Shown piece after piece: positions 44,244 through 51,387 of a stretch of DNA of 64,000 bases. Below the pieces are notes generated by a model. It was not told where the DNA came from. It did not search any database and saw nothing but the letters and a program-made list of their open reading frames with translations. Location of the stretch: positions 1-64,000 of the forward strand of contig NZ_JAUUTZ010000009.1 of the NCBI RefSeq assembly GCF_030678915.1. Direction: 5' to 3'. This stretch comes from Paracoccus wurundjeri. Its GTDB lineage: Bacteria; Pseudomonadota; Alphaproteobacteria; Rhodobacterales; Rhodobacteraceae. The first letter of the stretch is position 1, and each line of letters begins with the position of its first letter. A program made the position numbers and the translations under genes.

Positions 44244-45632
44244 ATGGCGCATCTCACGCCGACGGAGGCCGCCCCGACAGCGCCGGAACGCAGTGGCGTC
44301 ATGCGCTGGTTGAGCAAACTATATGTCCAGGTGATTATCGGGGTGATCATCGGGACAGTGCTGGGCTTTGTCGCCCCCGATATCGCGGTTACCCTGAAAC
44401 CCCTGGGCGATGTCTTTATCCGGGCGATCAAGGTCATCGTCACGCCGATCATCTTTCTGACGATCGTGGTGGGCATCGCCGCCATCGGCGATATGCGCAA
44501 GGTTGCGAATGTCGGCCTGAAAGCATTGATCTATTTCGAGATCGCCTCGACCTGTGCCCTGCTGATCGGCATGGCGGTGGGCAATATCTGGAAATTCGGA
44601 AGCGGCATCAACGCCGATCCGGCGACACTGGATGCCGGCGCCGTGTCCAGCTATGTCCAGCAAGGCGAGAAGATGACGCTGATCGACTTTCTGATCAACA
44701 TGGTGCCCAACACTTTTGTCGAGCCTTTCGTTACCGGGCAGATCCTGCCGGTGCTGTTCGTTGCGGTGCTGTTCGGGCTTGGTCTTTGCAAGCTGGGCGA
44801 GCGGGCGCAGCCGCTGATCGCGCTGCTTGACACGGCGGCGCACGGCCTGTTCGGCATGGTCAATATCATCATGCGCGCCGCCCCTTTGGCGGCGGCGGGT
44901 GCAATGGCTTTCACCATTGGCAAATATGGCTTCTCGACGCTGCTGGATCTGGGTCAGCTTGTCCTTGCGGTCTATCTGGTCAGCGGTCTGTTCGTGATTT
45001 TCGTGCTGGGCTTCTTCCTGCGCCTTGCCGGGTTCAACATCTTCAAGGTACTGGCCTATTTCAAGGACGAGATCATCATCGTCTTCGCCGCCACCTCGGC
45101 CGAAACCATGATTCCGCGCAGCATGCAGAAACTGGAGCGGCTGGGCGTGCAGAAGGAAACCGTCGGGCTGGTCATACCGACCGGCTTTTCCTTCAACATG
45201 GACGGGACAGCGATCTACATGACCATGGCGGTTCTGTTTCTTGCCCATGCGACGAATACCGACCTGACGATTATGCATCAGTTGACGATCCTGTTCATCA
45301 TGCTGTTCACGTCGAAAGGCGCGGCAGGCGTGACGGGCGGCGGTTTCATCGCTTTGGCGGCGACCATGCCCGCCATCGGCGTGCTGCCGGTCGCCTCGCT
45401 GGCGCTGCTGATCGGTGTCGACCGCTTCATGGCCGAAATCCGCGCGGCGACCAATCTGGCCAGCAATATCATCGCCACGCTGGTCGTCGGCTCGTGGACA
45501 GGCAATGTCGACAAGAAGCGGGCGAACGCGATCCTGAATGGCGAGGAGGTTCCGGATCTGCCGCAACAACCGGTATCGGCGCAGGCCGGCGCCGATTCTT
45601 CCGACGCGATGGGGCTTGCCCCCGCGCGTTAA
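44244..45632 (+). CDS. Dicarboxylate/cation symporter, DctA family
   Basis: This 462-residue DAACS-family symporter has about eight membrane helices and two hairpins. It has FIRAIKVIVTPIIFLTIVVG, the conserved GFSFNMDGTAIYMTMAVLFLA (read in parts) and DRFMAEIRAATNLASN. It takes up C4 acids with protons or sodium. In this block a four-carbon sugar acid may be the cargo. GGGAGGAAAAATC before ATG 44244 sets the start. Confidence 0.92.
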   Translation: MAHLTPTEAAPTAPERSGVMRWLSKLYVQVIIGVIIGTVLGFVAPDIAVTLKPLGDVFIRAIKVIVTPIIFLTIVVGIAAIGDMRKVANVGLKALIYFEIASTCALLIGMAVGNIWKFGSGINADPATLDAGAVSSYVQQGEKMTLIDFLINMVPNTFVEPFVTGQILPVLFVAVLFGLGLCKLGERAQPLIALLDTAAHGLFGMVNIIMRAAPLAAAGAMAFTIGKYGFSTLLDLGQLVLAVYLVSGLFVIFVLGFFLRLAGFNIFKVLAYFKDEIIIVFAATSAETMIPRSMQKLERLGVQKETVGLVIPTGFSFNMDGTAIYMTMAVLFLAHATNTDLTIMHQLTILFIMLFTSKGAAGVTGGGFIALAATMPAIGVLPVASLALLIGVDRFMAEIRAATNLASNIIATLVVGSWTGNVDKKRANAILNGEEVPDLPQQPVSAQAGADSSDAMGLAPAR

Positions 45633-45637
45633 CCAAC

Positions 45638-45680
45638 CGCCCCCGGACATTGACATATCGGCAATCGTTCGGGGGCGTTT
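45638..45680 (+). terminator. Terminator after the symporter gene
   Basis: CGCCCCCG (45638-45645) pairs with CGGGGGCG (45670-45677), followed by TTT. The loop is long (24 bases), so efficiency is uncertain. It lies six bases after the symporter stop. Confidence 0.45.
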
Positions 45681-45750
45681 CCCCGCAACAGGAAAACTCA
45701 CTCCGGACCCTGACCGGCCCGGACCCGGCAAAGACCGCAAAGGAGAATCC

Positions 45751-46959
45751 ATGAGCTTCGCTTTTTCTGAAGGAAATCCGCCTGAAGATACATCCCGGCT
45801 GCACAAGCCGCCCTTCGATACCGAGCGGCTGGACCGGCTGATGGAGGATGCCCGGCTGGACGCCCTGCTGGTGACGTCGAAGCACAGCATCCAGTACCTG
45901 CTGGGTGGTTATCGCTTCTTCTTCTACGATTACATGGATGCGCATGGCCTTAGTCGCTATCTGCCGTTTTTCGTCTATGTAAAGGGCCGCCCGAAGGACT
46001 CCGGTTATGTCGGCGTGCCGATGGAGCGGTATGAGAAGCAACTGGGCAGTTTCTGGGTCTCGGACCTGAACCTGAAGAATTTTCAAAGCAAGGGCTTCGC
46101 GGCGGCGGCGGCCGATATGCTGAAGGGGATCAATGGCGGCGGCGGCCGTGTGGGCATCGAGGTTGGCTTCATGCCCATCGACGCTTATCAGGTGCTGGAA
46201 GAGCAGCTACCCGACGCCACGCTGACCGATGCCACTTTCACGCTTGAATTGCTGCGCGCCCTCAAGACGCCCGAGGAACTGAACCTTCTGCGCGAAGCCT
46301 CGGAAAAGGTGGTCGATGCGATGCTGGCGGTGATCGGCAGTCACGGTCCGGGCGTGACCAAGCGCGCCCTGTTCGAGGCGCTGCGGCAAGAGGAAACCAA
46401 GCGCGGCCTGAAATTCGAATATGCACTGACCAATATCGGAACCGCCTTCAACCGTGCCCCCTATGACAAGATCTGGGAAGAGGGCGAGACACTGGCACTG
46501 GATTCAGGCGGCAATTACAAGGGCTATATCGGCGATCTGTGCCGGATGGCCTTTACCGGCGAGCCGGATCAGGAACTGGTCGATCTGCTGGGTCAGGTGG
46601 AAGAGGTGCAGCAGGCCGGCCGCAGCGGGTTGAAGCCCGGGGCCATCGGCGGCGATATCTTCGAATGGGCCAATGCCGCGCTGGACAGATGCGGCGAGAG
46701 GAGGCGGATGTTCTTCTCGGCCCACGGCATGGGCATCGTCAGCCACGAAGCGCCCTGGCTGATGAGTACTGCCGTGCCGACCTATCCTGCATATCACGCG
46801 GACCGCCCGCTTGAGGAAGGCATGGTGATCTCGATCGAGACCGAGCTGCATCATACCGAGCGCGGTTTCATCAAGCTGGAAGACACGATTGCCATTACCG
46901 CCGACGGCTGGGAAGCTTATGGCGATACCGGCCGCGGATGGAATATCGCGGGCGGCTGA
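45751..46959 (+). CDS. M24-family metallopeptidase (Xaa-Pro/creatinase type)
   Basis: This 402-residue pita-bread-fold enzyme has an N-terminal creatinase-like domain and full metal ligands: Asp 251 and Asp 262 (LALDSGGNYKGYIGD), His 325 (AHGMGIVSHE), Glu 363 (SIETEL) and Glu 377 (KLEDTI). AAAGGAG before ATG 45751 is decisive. Its place in a sugar-acid block is unexpected; it might hydrolyse an amide-linked precursor, or be a neighbour with no link. Confidence 0.9.
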   Translation: MSFAFSEGNPPEDTSRLHKPPFDTERLDRLMEDARLDALLVTSKHSIQYLLGGYRFFFYDYMDAHGLSRYLPFFVYVKGRPKDSGYVGVPMERYEKQLGSFWVSDLNLKNFQSKGFAAAAADMLKGINGGGGRVGIEVGFMPIDAYQVLEEQLPDATLTDATFTLELLRALKTPEELNLLREASEKVVDAMLAVIGSHGPGVTKRALFEALRQEETKRGLKFEYALTNIGTAFNRAPYDKIWEEGETLALDSGGNYKGYIGDLCRMAFTGEPDQELVDLLGQVEEVQQAGRSGLKPGAIGGDIFEWANAALDRCGERRRMFFSAHGMGIVSHEAPWLMSTAVPTYPAYHADRPLEEGMVISIETELHHTERGFIKLEDTIAITADGWEAYGDTGRGWNIAGG

Positions 46960-47024
46960 TGCATCTGTCCGGGCCGCCGCGAGGCCAGTGGCGGTCCGAA
47001 TTGCAGTTTTTCATGGATCATATC

Positions 47025-47837
47025 ATGGTAAAAGCATTCCCGCTCAGTGCCCATATGGGTTATCTCTTCACGGAACTCCCGTTGACCGACAGGGTCGCTG
47101 CGGCATGTGATCACGGCTTCGCGGCGGTCGAATATCCCGCGCCCTATGACATTCCGGCCCGGCAAATGGCGGAATTGCTGAATGCTTCCGGGCTGCGTTA
47201 TACGCAGTTCGGTCTAAGATCCGGCGATGCCGCCCGGGGTGAGAAGGGCATCGGAATTTTCCCTGACCGGCGCGAGGAATTCCGCGCCAGCCTGACCGAA
47301 GCGCTGGATTATGCCGAGGCCATTGGCGTGCGCATGCTCCATGCGATGTCGGGGATCCTGCCGGCCGGTCAACGCCGCCCGGAGCATCGGGACTGCTATG
47401 TCGGGAATCTGCGCCTTGCGGCAGCCGAAGCCGCAAAGCGTGATATCAGCATCATCATCGAACCGATGAGCGCGGCGGCGGTGCCGGATTATTTCATCGA
47501 TACTCCGCAGGGCGCCGCGCAGATCATCGCCGAGACGGGGGCAGGGAATATCGGTCTGCTTCTGGATATTTTCCATACCGCTGCCATCGGGCAGGATATT
47601 CATCAGACCATCCGCGACCATGCGTCCCTGATCCGGCACGTTCATATCGCCGATTATCCCGGTCGCCATGAACCCGGTTCGGGCAAGCTGGGTTTTGCGG
47701 CGATTGCTGCGACTCTTGCCGAATGCGGGTATGAGGGCGTGCTGGGCTGCGAATATGCGCCTGCGGGCGAGACGGTGGCGGGATTGGGCTGGATGGGTGC
47801 GGATTGGGCCGGTTCCGGGACCAAAGCGACCGGATAA
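47025..47837 (+). CDS. Hydroxypyruvate isomerase-family protein, OtnI-like
   Basis: This is a TIM-barrel isomerase of about 270 residues. It shows IIIEPMSAAAVPDYFI, LLLDIFHTA and VHIADYPGRHEPGSG, the metal and substrate sites of Hyi/OtnI. OtnI interconverts 2-oxo- and 3-oxo-tetronate, which fits otnK and otnC upstream. The start is uncertain: ATG 47025 gives the usual length, but ATG 47013 or 46938 (overlapping the M24 gene) are open. Confidence 0.82.
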   Translation: MVKAFPLSAHMGYLFTELPLTDRVAAACDHGFAAVEYPAPYDIPARQMAELLNASGLRYTQFGLRSGDAARGEKGIGIFPDRREEFRASLTEALDYAEAIGVRMLHAMSGILPAGQRRPEHRDCYVGNLRLAAAEAAKRDISIIIEPMSAAAVPDYFIDTPQGAAQIIAETGAGNIGLLLDIFHTAAIGQDIHQTIRDHASLIRHVHIADYPGRHEPGSGKLGFAAIAATLAECGYEGVLGCEYAPAGETVAGLGWMGADWAGSGTKATG

Positions 47838-47939
47838 GACGGGCGTCCGCGGATTCGGAGCGCGTCCCGACCTGTCGGAACTAACCCATGGGGCCCGCCA
47901 CGCCCGGGGCGCTGCCCCTCTTGGCCTGCGGCCAATTCA

Positions 47940-47966
47940 CCCCGAGGTATTTGGACAAAGAAGAAG
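47940..47966 (+). repeat. Intergenic 3'-end repeat, copy 4
   Basis: Identical 27-base element, 103 bases after the isomerase stop and in the same orientation, in the convergent gap to iclR. The left flank has the hairpin GGGGC-GCT-GCCCC (47908-47920), as in copy 2. Confidence 0.85.
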
Positions 47967-48034
47967 GGACGGCCCTGGCAGGCAGAATGGGCTGAAATCG
48001 CGCAATCCGAAACGAAGTGCCGCCGCGCCCGGTT

Positions 48035-48898
48035 TCAGGTAAAGCAGCCTGCGGGCATCCGGCTGGACAGGTCATTGGCGCATTTCACCACCGCGCGGGT
48101 AAGGTAATCGCTATAGGCGTCGCTGGCCCGCCGCCGCTCTACTGTTACGCCGATCGAGCCGACGACGGCGCCCGACATGTCCCGTACCGGAGCGGCAAAG
48201 CCAGCTTGCCCGGTATGGAATTCGCCATCCTCGACCGCGAAGCCCGACCGCCGCACCAGCCGCAGCTCTTCGGTCAGATCCGACAGCGAGGTGATCGTAT
48301 GGGGAGTGAACGCAGTCAGCCCGTTATCGGCCACGACCCGCGCCAGTTCAGCCTGAGGCAGCCATGCAAGGATCGCCTTGCCATTGGCCACGGTATGGAC
48401 GGCATGGGTCAGGGGGCGGTTGGCAAGATCAATGGCGCTGCCGCGGATCTGCGAGGGCAGGCGGACATAGCTGACCAGCGACGATCCCCGCAGCACCGTC
48501 ATCTGCACGGCTTCGCGGATATCCTCGTTCAACTCGTGCAAGGACGGTTTCACGAATTCGATCAGTTTCGCCTCACGCTCGGAGCGGCGCGACAGGATCT
48601 CGAATTTGGAGCTGAGACTATAGCCCTGAGCCCGTCCCGAATTGATCACATAGCCGCGGCGGACCAGAGTATTGATCAGGTGATGGCATGTCGACAGGTT
48701 CAGATCGGCCAGATCGGCGATGTCCTTCAGCATCAACGGCCGGTCGCTGAGCGACAGGATCTCGATGATCGACAGCACGCGATCGACGGACTGGATGCTT
48801 TTGCCGCGTTCCTCGCCGGGCAGGGCAGGGGACAGATGCCTGTAATGAGACGCCCGCTTGCTGTTCGCCGCCGTCAACGCATTCGATACCTGCTGCAT
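48035..48898 (-). CDS. IclR-family regulator
   Basis: This 287-residue IclR regulator has a winged helix (SIQSVDRVLSIIEILSLSDR, then LKDIADLADLNLSTCHHLIN) and the effector domain (GYSLSSKFEILSR onward, with VRRSGFAVEDGEFHTGQAGFAAPV). GGGGAGGTTTGC before ATG 48898 fixes the start. It closes the tetronate block; a TTTCA/TGAAA palindrome lies 84 bases upstream and two more precede the block's gene groups. Confidence 0.93.
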   Translation of the reverse strand: MQQVSNALTAANSKRASHYRHLSPALPGEERGKSIQSVDRVLSIIEILSLSDRPLMLKDIADLADLNLSTCHHLINTLVRRGYVINSGRAQGYSLSSKFEILSRRSEREAKLIEFVKPSLHELNEDIREAVQMTVLRGSSLVSYVRLPSQIRGSAIDLANRPLTHAVHTVANGKAILAWLPQAELARVVADNGLTAFTPHTITSLSDLTEELRLVRRSGFAVEDGEFHTGQAGFAAPVRDMSGAVVGSIGVTVERRRASDAYSDYLTRAVVKCANDLSSRMPAGCFT

Positions 48899-49216
48899 GC
48901 AAACCTCCCCTTTCGATGCCGTCGCGACAAGGCTATCACGTCCCGAAATTCCATCAATGCGTGTATCGGAATTGCGACAGAATTTCATAATGTGAAAAAT
49001 AGGGGCGGCTATCGTCATCACGCATGGGTGAAAGATCATGCCGGTCGATGCGTCGTATCTGCATGCCGCGATAAGGGGCGGGCTTCGCCGTGGAAGCCCA
49101 TCGATTGATCGAAAATATAGAACAAAACAATTCTTTTTTCTTGTTGGAATACAGATAAAAAATCCCCCATAAGCCGTGAAATAGCGAAAATTATCCTATC
49201 GAATGGCCAGATCACC
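48899..49216. other. Divergent gap between iclR and YeiH-type gene
   Basis: These 318 bases hold operator site C and, near 49110-49200, an AT-rich stretch (TTCTTTTTTCTTG and ATAAAAAATCC) that is probably the promoter of the exporter gene. No ribosome site stands out before 49217. No gene is seen. Confidence 0.5.
48983..48997. promoter_or_regulatory. IclR-type operator candidate, site C
   Basis: TTTCATAATGTGAAA has the same TTTCA-N5-TGAAA arms as sites A and B, 84 bases upstream of the iclR start. Autoregulation is likely. Confidence 0.6.
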
Positions 49217-50272
49217 ATGTCGCATGTCACGACCGAGAAGCTTCCGAAAACCGCTGGGGACAGCAAGACATCCTGGGCACCCGGGCTGTGGATACGGCGT
49301 TATCTGCCGGGGCTTTGGCTGGTCGGTCTTCTGACGGCGGCCTCTTACGGATTGCGTTCGTTTCCCGGACTTGCACAGCTTAGCCCGATGATCATCGGCA
49401 TCATATTGGGCGTAATGATGTGCAATCTCGCGCCCACGGCCGAGATATTCCGCCCCGGCATTGCCATCGCCGGCAAGGGGCTGCTGCGTGCCGCCGTCGC
49501 CCTTCTTGGTGTGCAGATCACCATTGGTGAGCTGATCGGGATCGGCGCCTGGGGGTTGGCCAGCGCGGTCATCGCGTTATTCACCACATTTTTCTTTATC
49601 CTCTGGGTTGGGCGGCTGATGGGGGTCGGGCGCTCGCTTACGGTGCTGATCGCGGCAGGAACCTCGGTTTGCGGCGCCGCTGCGATTGCGGGGGCGAACA
49701 GCGCCGCCCGCGGCTCGGATGAAGATGTGACCTATGCGGTCGCAAGCATTACGCTGTTCGGCACGATCGCGATGTTCAGCCTTCCCCTGATCGGCCGGCT
49801 TCTGGGCATGGAGACGCAGGCCTATGGCACCTGGGTCGGGCTTTCGGTGCATGAGGTCGCGCAGGTGGTGGGTGCCGGATTCCAAAGCGGTGAATTTGCC
49901 GGGAAAACCGCGGTCATTACCAAGCTTGTGCGGGTCTTGCTGCTTGCCGTTCTGGTATCCGGGCTTGTGCTTGCCTTCCGGAAAAGAGACGGCGCGGAAG
50001 CGGACAAGACCTCTGCCGGTGTTCCGCTGGTTCCCGGCTTCATCCTTTGTTTTCTGGGGCTGGTTCTGATGAATTCGGGCGGCCTGCTGCCCGAGATGCC
50101 CCGCGAGGCGATCATCGATGTGACGCCCGTCCTGTTGACTGCCGCGCTTGCGGCGCTGGGGCTTTGCACGCGGTTCGACAAGCTGCGCGAATTGGGCGTG
50201 AAGCCGCTGATCCTTTGCGGATTGGGTACGATTGTCATCACCACGCTTTCCTATATTCTCGTGTCGATGTGA
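49217..50272 (+). CDS. YeiH/UPF0324-family membrane protein (putative sulfate exporter)
   Basis: This 351-residue protein has about ten membrane segments and the family motifs GKGLLRAAVALLGVQITIGEL, AAGTSVCGAAAIAGANSAA and GLSVHEVAQVVGAGF. The family is annotated as putative sulfate exporters; direct proof is thin. The LysR gene 51 bases downstream is the usual YeiE-like partner. Confidence 0.9.
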   Translation: MSHVTTEKLPKTAGDSKTSWAPGLWIRRYLPGLWLVGLLTAASYGLRSFPGLAQLSPMIIGIILGVMMCNLAPTAEIFRPGIAIAGKGLLRAAVALLGVQITIGELIGIGAWGLASAVIALFTTFFFILWVGRLMGVGRSLTVLIAAGTSVCGAAAIAGANSAARGSDEDVTYAVASITLFGTIAMFSLPLIGRLLGMETQAYGTWVGLSVHEVAQVVGAGFQSGEFAGKTAVITKLVRVLLLAVLVSGLVLAFRKRDGAEADKTSAGVPLVPGFILCFLGLVLMNSGGLLPEMPREAIIDVTPVLLTAALAALGLCTRFDKLRELGVKPLILCGLGTIVITTLSYILVSM

Positions 50273-50323
50273 TATCGAGGCGGCTTCCGATCTTCGGATT
50301 GCGGCCATCTGAAAGTACCGCCC

Positions 50324-51238
50324 ATGACCATTGACCAGCTGCGGATTTTCCTTGAGGTGGCCCGGCAGCAGCATGTTACCCAGGCAGCAGCCGTGCTGAA
50401 TCTGACCCAATCAACGGTCAGTGCCGCGATCAAGGCGCTGGAGACGCGGCATGACGTGCAGCTTTTCAACCGGCTTGGCCGCGGCATTCACCTTACCCGA
50501 GAGGGCGAGCAATTCGTTGCTCTGGCCGAAAAGGTTCTGGCCTCTGTGCGCGATGCCGAGCAGTTGCTGCAGGATTTCGGCGTTGGCAATGCCGGTCGGC
50601 TGAAGATATTCGCCAGCCAGACCGTCGCCAGCGTCTGGTTGCCCCAGCGTCTGGTGCAGTTTCATCAGCACTGTCCGGCAATCAGCATCGGGCTTGAGGT
50701 CAGCAATACGCAGAACTGCGTGGATGCGATTATCCAGGGCAAGGCCGACGCGGCCTTTATCGAAGCTTCGGTCAATAATGCCGAGCTTTGCCAGATCCCG
50801 GTGGGGCTTGATCAGTTGGTGCTGCTTGTCGGCGAGCAGCATCGCTGGAGCAGGACGCCTCCGCGCGGTTTTGCCGCATTGTTCGAAACCGGCTGGATTC
50901 TGCGTGAAGCGGGCTCGGGCACCCGCGCGACATTCGAGCAGAAACTGCGCGCCGAGGGGTATGATCCCGAACAGCTCGACATCTTTCTTGAACTTCCCAG
51001 CAACGAGTCGGTTTGCGCCGCTGTCGAGGGCTCGAAACTGGCGACCGTGATTTCGAAGGATGTCGCGCAACCCTATCTGAGTGCCGGCCGCATGGTTGCG
51101 CCGCCCTTCGATCTGCCGGCGCGTCCGTTCCATATGATCCGCCACAGGGACCGGCATCGCTCGCGCGCGTTGGGTTTGCTTGAGGAAATCATGGCGGCCA
51201 AGCGCTCCGTAACCCCGACACCGGCCGGCGGTCTCTGA
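50324..51238 (+). CDS. LysR-family regulator, YeiE-like
   Basis: This 304-residue LysR regulator has the HTH MTIDQLRIFLEVARQQHVTQ through STVSAAIKALETRH and an effector domain with FASQTVASVWLPQRLVQFH. By position beside the YeiH-type gene it resembles YeiE, a sulfite-sensing regulator in enterobacteria. It is co-oriented and possibly co-transcribed with the exporter. Confidence 0.9.
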   Translation: MTIDQLRIFLEVARQQHVTQAAAVLNLTQSTVSAAIKALETRHDVQLFNRLGRGIHLTREGEQFVALAEKVLASVRDAEQLLQDFGVGNAGRLKIFASQTVASVWLPQRLVQFHQHCPAISIGLEVSNTQNCVDAIIQGKADAAFIEASVNNAELCQIPVGLDQLVLLVGEQHRWSRTPPRGFAALFETGWILREAGSGTRATFEQKLRAEGYDPEQLDIFLELPSNESVCAAVEGSKLATVISKDVAQPYLSAGRMVAPPFDLPARPFHMIRHRDRHRSRALGLLEEIMAAKRSVTPTPAGGL

Positions 51239-51324
51239 TCCGGGGGAGGAATACGGGACAGCCGGTTGTCCGCGTTCCGATTTCATCTCCTCTGCTGGCC
51301 CCGGATATCGGCTCCTTGAAATAA

Positions 51325-51356
51325 ATATGCGGCCCGCCTTGAAACGGACCGCATAT
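51325..51356. terminator. Bidirectional terminator-like hairpin
   Basis: ATATGCGGCCCG (51325-51336) pairs with CGGACCGCATAT (51345-51356), eleven of twelve positions, around an 8-base loop. It lies between the convergent LysR and gcd genes and probably ends both transcripts. Confidence 0.7.
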
Positions 51357-51387
51357 CAGGGCTTTGCCTTGTTCCGTCTATCGGAAG

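Noticed and set aside
42854..44500. Minus-strand open frame of 548 codons opposite the zinc dehydrogenase
   Set aside because: Antisense shadow of a well-supported MDR gene, with His/Arg-rich composition typical of reverse GC-rich coding.
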